This document shows, in pieces, positions 9,812 to 20,406 of a DNA stretch of 47,853 bases. This DNA is from Protostelium mycophagum (Eukaryota > Evosea > Variosea > Protosteliida > Protosteliaceae): the NCBI GenBank assembly GCA_002081555.1, contig KV921017.1, positions 2,587-50,439 on the forward strand. Reading direction: 5' to 3'. Under the pieces are notes generated by a model. It was not told the origin of the DNA. It ran no database searches and saw nothing but the letters and a program-made list of their open reading frames with translations. Each line of letters starts with the position of its first letter. Position 1 is the first letter of the stretch. A program made the translations under genes and the position numbers.

Positions 9812-11952
9812 ATGTCCGACAAGTAAGAAGGTTACGGGTTCTCTTATCGCTGAATAATTACAGAACACCAGAGCAATGGAAGGAGGCCGGAAATCAGAGC
9901 TACAAGGAGGGCAAATATCATGATGCCATATCGAACTATACAAAGGCCATAGGTAGCTTTTCCTTTAAAATATAGAGTCTGGTCAACACTAAGGGAATAA
10001 CATCGGCTGATCATCTTTCAGAATCTGATGGAAGAAAGACTGCTGCATATTTTGGTAACCGTGCTGCCGCCTACATGATGATTGGCGATATCCAAAAGAC
10101 TTTGGACGATTGTAAAGAGGCCACGACCATACAGCCCGACTTCGTCAAGGTATCGTCTTCTCTTTGAATTACGAAGTGCGAGTTGTAAAATCAGGTCGAT
10201 CTTAATTGTTTAGGGCTATCTTCGCGCAGGGAAATGTTACTGCCAGTTGGGTAAATTTAATGAGTCCATCGCAGCATACCAACAAGCCCTCCAACATGAA
10301 CCAAAAAACAACCAAGCACTCGATGAGGTGATTTTGTGGACAATCAATGTTTTTAACACTAAAATTGAAAGCTCAACACCACTAAGAGGGCAGTTAAAGA
10401 ATTCGAGAATGCAAAGAAGGAGCTCGAATCGTCATCTTTCGCCAAGGCCAAAGCTCATTCAGACATTGTTCTGACTTACGCACCACAAAGTGATGAAGCG
10501 AAAGTCATAAAAGCAAGAGCTCTCATCGGTCTGAAGGAATTCGCAGATGTCATGTCCATAGCAAGGTATCATCAAAGTTCAAGTTTGTGTTGTGGCCTCT
10601 GCCTGAACAATGGCATAAATGACAGATTACAGTGAATTGCTCCGCAAGGATTCGGATAACCTTGAGGCATTGTATCTCCGTGGTGTCGCATTCTTGAACA
10701 CCGGAAACCCTGCCAGTGCTGCGAAACACTTTAAGAACATTTTACAGCTTGACCCTGACAACTCTGAGGCCAGGATCGCCCTGAAGGTATAATATTCTGC
10801 TTCTTTCTCTTCGTCTCCAATTGTCGTTTTGTATTGTGTCTGTAGCTTCGATCGATAATTCTTTTTATGCAGTAACACAAATGAAGACTCTTTCACCTTA
10901 TAATATACTATCATAATATACTGTCATAATATAATATCTAATATACTATCATAATATAATATCATAATATATTATCTGACGGAGTTACAGAAATCTAACG
11001 CATTTGAATCGAAGAAAAAAGAAGGAAATGACGCTTTCCAAGCGGGAAAATACCAAGAGGCTTATGACCTCTACACTGACTGTCTACAAATCGACCCCAC
11101 TAATGACTCTATGAACACCACACTATACAATAACCGTGCTGCCACACTCATGAAGGTAACATCACAATAAAATTACTCCTCACATCTACAACAGATGAAA
11201 AGATTCGAGGAAGCATTGAAGGATTGTAACAAGAGTTTGGAATGTGACGAGAAAAATTTGAAGGCAACAGTAAGAAGGGCAGGCTGCTACCAGCAGCTCG
11301 GAAAACACGAAGAAGCTGTCCGAGATTACGAGAAGGCTGCCTCTGCAGAGGTAATATTTCTTGTAGTTGCTGACATTAGCCATCGATGAAAGATGTTGAA
11401 CGATTATAGCCAGAGAACAGCGATTATGCGAGAAATTTGAGAGATGCCAAGCACGAGCTGAAGGTCGCCTCCAGAAAAGATTACTACAAGATCCTTGACA
11501 TTCACAAATCAGCCGAAGAGGAGGACATCAAGAAAGCCTACAAGCGGATGGCACTCAAGTACCACCCCGACAAGAACAATGATACTGAGGAGAAGGCCAA
11601 AGAGGCTGAGCTCAAATTCAAAGAGGTTCGTCCTTGGTTCTTTTCTCTGTTAATTAATCAGGTGGGAGAAGCGTATGCAGTTCTTTCAGATCCCCAAAAG
11701 CGAAGACGTTACGACGCTGGAGACGATCTACAAGATATGGAAGGAGGAATGGGAGGCTTTGGTGATGCCGATATGTCCAGTTTCTTTTCCATGTTTATGG
11801 GAGGAGGAGCGGGTGGTATGGGTGGTATGGGAGGTTCACCATTTGGAGGTGGCATGGGCGGCTCATTTGGAGGAATGGGTGGAATGGGCGGTGGTCGAAG
11901 AGGAAGATCGAGCCATTCGCACGGTCACGGTGGACACTCACACTTCCATTAA
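9812..11952 (+). CDS. TPR-DnaJ co-chaperone, DNAJC7/TPR2 type
   Basis: This protein links Hsp70 and Hsp90 through tandem TPR repeats and a C-terminal J domain. ATG 9812 (MSDK) is followed at once by a 38-nt intron. Then come TPR units: [90 protein letters not shown] and [23 protein letters not shown]. The J domain at 11470-11720 has [20 protein letters not shown] and the essential HPD in [10 protein letters not shown]. The tail is Gly/Met-rich and ends GHGGHSHFH, a short His-rich stretch. At least eight introns occur; the one at about 10787-10988 is long (near 200 nt) and holds an AT-rich tandem array. TPR order and J-domain position match DNAJC7, whereas the Gly/Met tail is an extra seen also in class B J proteins. 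Confidence 0.93.
10900..10977. repeat. AT-rich tandem array inside a DNAJC7-like intron
   Basis: Irregular tandem copies of a unit close to TAATATACTATCA / TAATATAATATCA fill the 3' half of the longest intron of this gene. Unit length varies (about 10-15 bp). Confidence 0.7.
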
Positions 11953-12229
11953 GAATAAATCGATTTTTAAAGACTCGCTTCTTTCCATCATCGATCAAAC
12001 AAACCGCTCTCTTTGCCAGCCCAAATATTTAAACCTCGCACCAGGCGGGAATTGAAGGATCGGTAGGCCGCTTCCGATTATACACTTCCCGGTTCAGAAA
12101 GATATTACCGATCTGAGAGCTCGCTTTGCAACGGCCATAAGGATTATTGGCGGGAAAATTTCTCACGATTTGAATTCGGCGTTACACAATTCAAAAAGAA
12201 CCGCACAAGAGCAAATCCCAGAAAGCAAA

Positions 12230-12664
12230 ATGCCCAGCAGCAAGTCCCCCGCCGAAAGATCCTCCAAAGCCGGAAAGGCTCCCAAGACTGCCTCGAAGGC
12301 CCCCAAGCAGACTAAGAAGTCCTCTGACGGAGAGGCCAAGGAGAAGAAGTCGGGAGGAAAGAAGAGACAGTCCAACAGCTATTCTTCCTACATCTACAAG
12401 GTCCTTAAGCAAGTCCACAGCGACACCGGTATTTCCAAGAAGGCTATGGTTATCATGGATAACTTTATCAACGATATTTTCGAGCGTATCGCTGTGGAGG
12501 CCGGAAAGCTTGCCTCTTACAACAAGAAGCACACTTTGTCTTCCAGAGAGATCCAGACTGCTGTTCGCCTCATCCTCCCCGGAGAACTCGCCAAACACGC
12601 CGTCTCTGAGGGAACCAAGGCTGTGACCAAGTACAACTCTTCGCACTCTGGAGCCGACAACTAA
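12230..12664 (+). CDS. Histone H2B
   Basis: A single-exon, intronless gene for core histone H2B (144 residues). The N-terminal tail (residues 1-48) is rich in Lys, Ser and Ala ([19 protein letters not shown]). The histone fold follows: [38 protein letters not shown] and [19 protein letters not shown], then the alphaC helix [16 protein letters not shown], which carries the lysine normally ubiquitylated in H2B. The start at 12230 gives the usual MP beginning; an in-frame codon upstream at 12170 would extend it by 20 residues without homology. TTTAAA-type boxes occur near 12028. Codon use leans to G/C third positions, as expected of a highly expressed gene. No partner H2A is seen in the window. 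Confidence 0.97.
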   Translation: MPSSKSPAERSSKAGKAPKTASKAPKQTKKSSDGEAKEKKSGGKKRQSNSYSSYIYKVLKQVHSDTGISKKAMVIMDNFINDIFERIAVEAGKLASYNKKHTLSSREIQTAVRLILPGELAKHAVSEGTKAVTKYNSSHSGADN

Positions 12665-12934
12665 GACACACTCCAACTGCACATCTTAGTGCGATTCTTA
12701 CAACAAACGGTGTTATTTAAACACCACCTCAAGCGTATTTTATATAAACTGGGTCTTTTGGCCAATGATGAATGTTTGAATTGATTTTTCTTTATTTCTA
12801 CCAGAAAGCATTTCTTATTTCTCTAAGCCGCAATTACTTTCTAATAAAAAAATCCAACGAAATATGTATATATGGTCACAACAATCCATTTGTTTGGGAC
12901 ATAAGAATTAAAAATTGTTTTTAATGTGTAATAT

Positions 12935-15900
12935 TTATTCTACTCGTCCGTCGTCGTCCTTTGACATAACTGGTGTCTGTTCTTCCTCTTCATCAGATCT
13001 CTCATCGTTTGAGTTTTGGTCTTGTTCCTCTTGTTCTTGCTCTTCTTCCTCCTCACTGCTCTCATCTTGAAACTGGAATGACAACCACCATTCTGAAAAC
13101 TGATCAAAGTGCATAAACTCTGTTGATTGCTCCTCCACAATGATATTAAAAAGACTGCTGATGTTGTCAATGGGAGTCTCTTCTTTCATCACATGTTTTG
13201 TGAAGAGCTGCACAAAACTGTTCTGGTCCAAAACATTTTCTGCATTCATATATATGCCGAACAGCTATCAAATATCAGTTGATATTTTCAATGGTTCTTA
13301 TTACCCGCTGACCATTCGCCTCTGCTTTCTCTCTCTGTTGCTGCTTCAGCTGCTTCGTGTCGTCTACAAATTTACGAATAACATCAGCACACTCATCATA
13401 ACCTTCTTGCACAGCCACCTGATCTTGTCAACCTGAAACTGTGCTTAATCCCTTTACCTGAAGTGCGGTACGCCCATCTCTATTTCTGTTCCTTGTCTTA
13501 GCGCCGTTTCGTAACAGCCACCGCACGGCTTTTTCTTTGCCATGTCTGCATGCAATGTGTAATGGTGTGTCTCCTTTCGTATTAGGCGGGTTAATCCCTC
13601 CGCTCTTGTCTTTAAAGTCTGGTCGCATCGCTCTGAAGGCCTGATTTCGATTACAACTCTGAGAATCGGAAGATATATATTAAACTCTTGATGAGTCCAC
13701 TTACTTCTATGTCGTCATTTTCGGCAGCCTCCCACAATGTCTTGGAGACTTTCTTCTTCTCCGGTTCCTCTGCGAATTTCACTCCGGCCTTCTTCACGGA
13801 GGCTACAATCTGTGGAGTCTGTGGTTTGGATGATTCCACAACGATCTGCTTGGCAGGAGTGAAAGCCGGAGAGAAAGAGAAAGCTGTCGGTAACGAAGCG
13901 GGTATAGGTTGCGATCTTTCGGCCTCTTCTGGGTTGTGCTCGTCTTCGCGTGGCGCTGCTTTCAACGATCTACAATGTTTCAGATATTGGGATAGTTCCT
14001 TCACGGAAAATATTGTCATAATGAGGCTCACGCAGTACTCGGCCGTTTAACATCCGCATCGCTTCCGTTAGGCAGTTTCTTTAAGAGAAAGTCTGGGGTG
14101 ATGTCTTTTGCAGAATCTTGCTTTGCCAATTTTTGTATCAATATTTTCTCCGACATTTGCTTCATCAATGGGGCAGTGTCCTGGGCGGACGTTGAAGCAA
14201 GAGTATATCTGATTTATGTTAATATAAGAATTCCAAGCCAGTCCTCTTACCGAGCCTTCCTTCCCGTTTTGGGTGAGTTTGAAGACTTTGGAGTCTTCGG
14301 GGTCTTTGGAGTGTCGGGCCCACTTGATCTGTCGCTCTTGGGTGTCGACACCTCCCCTTTAGGAGTCGATACTTCACCTTCAGGTGTTGATGCTTCTCCT
14401 GATATCTCTTCTTTGGGAATCGACATCTCTTCGCTTGCTGGTATTTTCTCTTTTGGTGTCAAAGTTCGACCGCTCTCCATATTCTCGAGTGGGACATAAG
14501 GAGCAGAAGGATTATCATCGTTGACCGTGCCAAAAAGCTGTGCTTCGTCCTCTAAAGGTACAGTCTCCTCCTCTGATGATTCTTCCTCATCATGTTGAGC
14601 TTGGGCTACCTCTGTTTTCGGATGAGTATCGAGCTTTATAAGAGTAGCTACTTACGGGCCACTTCAAGGTTGTACGCGCCAGCAGCATTTCCAGTCTTAT
14701 AGGCTCTTCTTCCATACGGATTTCTCTTCACCAAAATGTACGAAATAACACCCACAATGGCAATCAATACGACCCCTATTATGTCAATGACAATGATAAG
14801 CAAATCTATTTGTAAGATTCAAAAAATACTACCTCCGACTGCTGCTCCGGCTGCCACAGCAACAATCCCAACACCGGCTCCATTCTGTCCCCCGGAGTTT
14901 GAAACCCCACCGGAAAAATCATCCGGGATGTTGGTCGGATTGGAATCGTAAATATTTGTGACGCTTATCACATTCAGCTCGATCCACAGCCTTGAATAAT
15001 CATCCCCAGATTGTGTGCTAAGTATATTGGCAATTACAGACGTGGATGGTCCGGTTGCTGTTTGATTAATAACTAAAAATACCTGACAAGATCAATATGG
15101 CAACTTTTTTAGGTTAAATTACTTGCGCATTGGAAGATTGCCTTCTTTCGTTCCTCTTGCTCAATTGTGTACAAATGGGTATCCCAACCTGAAGAATATC
15201 ATGTCTCTGAGTTTCATATTTTAGAGGAATGAAACCTGTGAAGGCGTTCCACCGATGATAGATGCCATAGCGTACTGGAAATTCACCGGATTCCATGATA
15301 GAGGAGGTTCATTTACTTGAAATGTGGCCGAGACAAAGTTTACCGTAGTGATCACAGGGGGAGCAGTAGTACTGTGTACAGTGGAAGATGGAACGTAAGG
15401 TCCGTATTTCGTGTGATATCTCGTGATATTTTGGGATTCGACAGCAATTTTAAATGAATGAAGAGTTCCTGTTAGGGTGGAGCCAGACAAAGGTTCCACA
15501 GTTATGCCAAAGGGTGTGAGATTGGTCGTTCCGTTGTATTTATAGATCGTCATGCTGGACTGAATTGATGATCCAGTTTGTGATATCAACTAGAAAATTG
15601 AGATCCAATTTTAAGTAATTTCAAACCTTGGGGCAGGGACCGGTGCTGATGTCCAGAGCGTTTTTAGCGGAAGTCATGACCCATAAAGCGGACATATTTG
15701 TGCTTACAAACGAGGAAAAGGCTACAGACCCTTCCGGAGGATTTGCAAATTGCTCTGTTTGCTTTAGAAATCATATTCTGGCCGAACACTTTTTTGGCGA
15801 ATTGAGAGATATGAAGTAAATTTAGAGCTCTCACGACTATTCCAAGCAGAAGCGAAGATGGGGGAGGAAAAAGTTGTAGAACAAGACCCTGACAAGATCA

Positions 15901-17812
15901 CAGCATCAATCTGGCAGGAGTCAAATAAACATGAGCATGATACCTCACCTTCTTGGCAATGAGAGTGGTCGAGAAGACAGAACCTGTACCTGTCAGGATC
16001 TGGCCAGTATTGGGGTCATTCCGATGAAAATTGAGAGTAAAGGTGACAGAGCCTGTTCCAACCGCAGAAAAATAAGCTATCGTCTCCTGTGTTTGCGTGC
16101 CTTGTGGGTAATTTATAAAATCAAAACATCCGTAATTGTCTAGTTGTTCCGCGAGATTCGAAGTTGTTCCAACGTTGAAGAAGAAAGATGCTTGGCTCGT
16201 CCAAAAATTTGCACGAACAGCTATAACATCATTGGGTTCGACTTGTACCGTGACCGTCTCTGGCCATTGGTATGTTGATGTCGTGGAGACTGAAGTAGGT
16301 GCACATCCTGAGGCATTGGTGGTGTATGCTTCAGTTGTGAGAAAATCGAATCTTTGAAGAGTGATAAAAAGTCACCTGTTGTATTGTAGACAACTCGTCC
16401 TATTAAAAAAGGAGATCTCAACACTAAAGGGTTCACATTCCAAGTATTTTGAAAACGTAGATAGAATGCGGCAGTTCCACCTGTAGCCACCTGCTTGGCG
16501 TCACTAATTAACGTATTGATGTTGTCATGATAACCTGATATAGTTGAGTGTACGACTGACTGACGTACAGAGTGGCAGTAGTGTTTATACTGCAAAAATT
16601 TGGGTCGGTAAGAGGTTTTACTACGGCTGTATTGCCACTCTGTACATAAATATTCCATTGAAGTCCTATCGCGCCGACCACAGAAAACCCGGCGGAAACT
16701 TCGATGATATCCCCTACTTGCAAAAGTTCCATCTGCACAGTGGTATAATCGTAAGTACTGAAGGCCTTAACATTTTCCACATTGCAGTCTGGATCTGATG
16801 TCGATACCAATGCTGCTGAACATGTTGGGCCCGCTGTGCCATTAATTGTACATTGGCACGTGTCAGGAGCCACACAAATTCCTGAAAGATGTTTGAACAC
16901 TACTGCCGCAGCTATGTCATAGCTGAGTTTTACCGTTTCTGCTGCACGTATTGATGTTGGTTGACGGAATTCCGTAGCAATCGAACAGATTGCAGTTATC
17001 TCCGTAGTAAGGGTAATTTTTACTACTCTTTTCAATTTATGGAATTGTGTTGATTCTTCATGGCTTCATCAAAACAATTAGAATCTCAACAACTTACCAC
17101 TGATAACATGCTTTAAAATCGGTTATCAACGATTGTTCGTTGCAGATAACGTTTGGATTGGAAGGACCTGACCCATTCCCGGTGACGCACAAACCTCCAC
17201 AATATAAACACCCAGATATGCTGCAAGTTGTACAGGCACCAGTGTATCTGTATACATCACTTCCACATTCTAACATGTATTTATTATTATCCATGGCTGA
17301 TGCAGAAAACCTAGGACTTACTGGAGACAAGGGTCTAAAGATAAATTGTTGGTACTATCAATTCCCACAGTACTTCCATTTACAAGTCCTCCATTACTGA
17401 CAGAGATCGCAGTCTCGAGATTATTGTGAATTAGATAGATGTAAGAACTTGCTGTTGGATTCGAAAATTGTATTGGCAGGCTGCGGGAAGTACTATTTGT
17501 GCGTAATTCACCTCCATCCGCACAAAATCCACAAGATGCAGGTGTGTTTGATTGGCAAGTAGAACACTGTGTGTAAGACTGAAGGTGGATCAAAATCAAT
17601 AAATTTGTAATTTTACTCACAGCGCAATTGTATCGGAAATCTATGTCTTGTGGGGGGCTAAGATCGATCAATGTGACCACAACATTACCATCAGGATTCG
17701 GGCCTCTGCAATCCACTAAGATTGTTAGATGATGTTATTCAGATCTCTAATTACTTGTTAAGGTAGATAATATCGAACATAGAAGCACCGTGTAAAGGGT
17801 GAGGTTGCCCAT
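12935..17812 (-). CDS. Large single-pass membrane protein with cytoplasmic ankyrin repeats
   Basis: Exons can be joined in frame from ATG 17812 to the stop at 12935. MGNLTLYTVLLCSILSTLT is a signal peptide split by an intron. The outer part is long and Cys-containing (CSTCQSNTPASCGFC about 17550; CTTCSISGCLYCGGLC about 17200; CVAPDTCQCTINGTAGPTC about 16850), with many N-x-S/T sites and beta-type repeats such as SVTFTLNFHRNDPNTGQI. One membrane span, LLIIVIDIIGVVLIAIVG, lies near 14790, followed by KRNPYGRRAY. The inner part has acidic and TPK-rich segments (TPKTPKTPKSS, about 14300), LWEAAENDDIEAFRAMRPDF, an ankyrin pair (TKGDTPLHIACRHGKEKAV), and a coiled, Glu-rich end. The layout suggests a surface receptor or adhesion protein that recruits partners through ankyrin repeats. 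I know no named family with this order. Splitting into two genes near 14500 cannot be excluded, but the splice phases agree with one. Confidence 0.65.
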
Positions 17813-17920
17813 GGTCGAGATGAGGCTGTTACGAGAATAAAAACGCCCGATTTAGTTTCTCTGAAACATGTGTTCTACAACACATGGAAAATTGGGAATT
17901 ATTTCGCACACTTTTTATTC
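17813..17920. promoter_or_regulatory. Compact divergent promoter
   Basis: Only 108 bp separate the start codons of the membrane receptor (minus) and the lysine-rich protein (plus). Both promoters and both 5' leaders must share this DNA. It contains TTTTTATTC and an inverted TGTTCTACAACACA at about 17870-17884. Confidence 0.5.
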
Positions 17921-19265
17921 ATGGGGAAGAAAAATAAGAATAAGGATGGAGAGGGGAATGACAAGAAGAGACAGAAGGTTGACCCTACGGATCGATATAT
18001 AGAGGCAGATCAACGACCGTGGGCGGAATTTACTGTGGCAAAGACAACAGCGGTAGATCACCACAATTCTCGAAAATCTAACATCTCTGATCTAATCAAA
18101 TTAGCCTGTATATCCCGCCTTCAGTTTTGGTTTTGATCCTGATCCTTCGGAAGAATCGTCAGGTATGAACGCGATTCAAAACATCCCTAAAAAATCAGTA
18201 GATGCCAACTCAGGGATCAGCTTTGCGCTCGATACAATTGAAGCACCACAAAATCCGCCTGGAGCAGAGGAGGTGTCAATACCAACGAAAACAGATCACA
18301 GTTCAGCCCCAGTAGACAACCGTGCTGCTGCCAGAGCTCTTCTTCTCGGCTTAGATACACAACCGAAGAAAGATGCGAGAGTGACAGCAAGGGAGCCAGA
18401 GGAGAGACAGACTGTCCCGAAATCAGAAAAAAAACAAAAGGAAAGACCACAAAAATCTTCCACACCCAAAAAGACAGAAAGGCGAGCGGAACTTTCAGAG
18501 GAATTTCATTCAGAAAATAATCAGAGAAGAAGAGAGAGAAAGTTTGCGTCAGACGCGACAACAGAACAGAGCAATAAGGAAATTGCGAAAATGTTGGCTT
18601 TGGGCGGCATAATCACTCCAAAAAAAGAAATAAAATCGATGGCACAGAGTGAAACACCACAGCCGGTCAAACCACAAAGACGCGAGGTCAAATCACAGGA
18701 TTTTGAGGGTAGACCGGATGATTGGAAGGCCAAATCAAAATTCAACGAGGGCGAATTCAAATTTCAAGAGGGCAAACCACAACATAATGTAGATTTTAAG
18801 AAGAGATGGACGGAAAAATCACCGAAATTTCAGAGGAAAGTAGAGAAGCCTAGAACCGAGCGCCAAGCGGCGCAACCTTTTATGGCGAGGTTCAACTTTA
18901 AAATTTTTTCCCGACACAGAATCCCCAACATCTTAGGATTGTTTTAGAATGATAATTATCTGGATTACTGATGTCTTCAGTGGTAATGAGGAGCAGTGGA
19001 AAGACGCCAGCAGAAATTTCAACTCAGCCATCGGGTACCGGATGAGCCAATCAGAAAAAAAATTGGAGAACTTGAGGTTTCAAAAGTTGCAGAAGGGCCA
19101 GAAAATGAAGACGAAATTTTGACACAAGTGGTAGTTTATTATTGTGTTGAATATTTACAAGCCTTCCCTGTCCAGATGTGGGCATTGGATTTAATGGAGC
19201 AGCAACTACGGATTTTGGACCTTCAGATTCGCCAAAAAAATTTTTTAGAACGAATGCAATGTTGA
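17921..19265 (+). CDS. Lysine/glutamate-rich unknown protein
   Basis: ATG 17921 opens MGKKNKNKDGEGNDKKRQK, a basic start typical of nuclear or ribosome-associated proteins. Exons joined at introns of 49 nt (about 18048-18099) and 36 nt (about 18160-18195) give VYPAFSFGFDPDPSEESS, then AAARALLLGLDTQPKK and a long charged region with EIAKMLALGGIITPKKEIK and repeated KFNEGEFKFQEGKPQ. The 3' structure from 18890 is uncertain: two overlapping frames look coding (QWKDASRNFNSAIGYRMSQS and RRQQKFQLSHRVPDEPIRKK), and the protein may end near 19119 or at 19265 after a helical tail (MEQQLRILDLQIRQKNFLE). No family is recognised. It shares a short promoter region with the divergent receptor gene. Confidence 0.5.
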
Positions 19266-19288
19266 GTTACATTTTATTCGTCATTGTA

Positions 19289-19743
19289 TCATCTTGTTTT
19301 GGCTTGAACCTTCTTGTTGCTCTTTCTGACTGATTTCCACGAACCAAGGATGTATAAGAAGGCTACCAGAAATATGAGCCCGTATGTTATCCATTCTTCC
19401 ACAGTGGTAGGATTATTCGACTTGCGTGGGTGGAAAAATGCATTAACGCTAATGACTCGATCTAAACTCTGGAAAGTGAGGATAGCGGCAGATGCAAAGG
19501 CGAGCCAACCATCAATTTTTTTGCTCTGATCCCATTTAACGGTTAAGTTCTATTAATTCTTACATTTATGGTAAGGCCAACAACCACTCTTGCAAGGTTG
19601 AATATGAGAGGACCTGCCAGCCATATCAAGTACTGAAAAGGTATTGAGGCCGATGGTTGCTCCAAGAGACTAGTGGAGATGACAATTACAGGGATAGCAG
19701 AGATGCAAGTCACAAGAAAAAAGTGCAGGTGATCTCTTTTCAT
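19289..19743 (-). CDS. Small multi-span membrane protein
   Basis: Two exons give about 138 residues. ATG 19743 opens MKRDHLHFFLVTCISAIPVI, whose hydrophobic run is span 1. Span 2 is YLIWLAGPLIFNLARVVVGL. A 40-nt intron follows, then KKIDGWLAFASAAILTFQ (span 3), a loop with FFHPRKSNNPTTVEEW, and ITYGLIFLVAFLYILGSW (span 4) with the basic end VRKSNKKVQAKTR. Four spans with a lysine-rich C-terminus suggest an endomembrane protein. I do not recognise the family. The 20-mer shared with 4898-4917 lies 18 bp upstream of the start. Confidence 0.65.
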
Positions 19744-19901
19744 GATGTTCAAATGTTAATTTTTTTAAATTCAAAATTTGTCTCGGAAGTCAATTTGAAC
19801 CGACTTAAAAAAGCCAAAAAAACTGGAGAATAGATTTGAACCTATTAATATTAAATACTTAAAGGAGAATATCTTGAATTTTTGCTAGCATCCTTTTCAA
19901 G

Positions 19902-19988
19902 TTGCGCGCACCACAGAAGCTTCTCACCATCAAATCGACGACACTTGCGTTCGAGTTTTGCGCGCCACCAAAAAGTTGAGTTGCGCGC
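19902..19988. promoter_or_regulatory. Triple TTGCGCGC cluster
   Basis: The octamer TTGCGCGC occurs at 19902-19909, 19958-19965 and 19981-19988, all in the same orientation, 60-145 bp upstream of the CxLFxPP microprotein start (20046). It resembles E2F-type GCGC cores, which is an inference. The local GC stands out in an AT-rich flank. Confidence 0.5.
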
Positions 19989-20045
19989 AGATTGAGTTGT
20001 AGAGGCAACCAAATCGGGTGTCCTGCTCACTTCAAACACGACATC

Positions 20046-20252
20046 ATGCAAGATACCAAATTGGCTGACACGAATCCAGCAAAGTGTGAGCTCTTTGCGC
20101 CGCCGGAAGAAAAGAATCCCGTCCAACCTGTGAGGTGTGATCTCTTTCAGCCACCAGCTGAGGAAAACAAACCCAACGCGCTCAGAGCCGATTGTTCTCT
20201 CTTTAAGCCACCCCAAGACGAAAAGCAAAATGTGCCCGCCAACCAGCGATAG
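20046..20252 (+). CDS. CxLFxPP-repeat microprotein (68 residues)
   Basis: A single-exon ORF from ATG 20046 to the stop at 20250-20252. It holds three copies of a 20-25 residue unit centred on a CxLFxPP core: KCELFAPPEEKN, RCDLFQPPAEEN and DCSLFKPPQDEK. The unit is preceded by N-P-A, Q-P-V or A-L-R-A and followed by an acidic/basic linker. There is no signal peptide or membrane span, and the composition predicts disorder. Three spaced Cys-x-Leu-Phe-x-Pro-Pro motifs look like short linear docking peptides for one repeated binding partner, or a metal- or redox-sensitive trio of cysteines. I know no family with this pattern. Upstream sits the TTGCGCGC cluster; an in-frame non-ATG start at 19992 would add 18 residues. 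Confidence 0.6.
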   Translation: MQDTKLADTNPAKCELFAPPEEKNPVQPVRCDLFQPPAEENKPNALRADCSLFKPPQDEKQNVPANQR

Positions 20253-20406
20253 GTGATCGTGTTTTTATTTGCCATGGCCGACTGTTTCCCAGATGGATAA
20301 GCCAACCTGGGTCAATATTTCCCGATGAACAGTTTGCTTCAAGAGCTTTCATCTTTCTTGTCGGATTTATTTTTTATTTGTAAAAAGAAAAGATTTCACT
20401 ATTGTA

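Noticed and set aside
11675-12055. 126-codon plus-strand ORF rich in Trp/Glu
   Set aside because: Out-of-frame reading of the Gly/Met-rich tail of the DNAJC7-like gene.
12191-12682. 163-codon minus-strand ORF
   Set aside because: Antisense shadow of the intronless H2B gene, caused by its codon bias.
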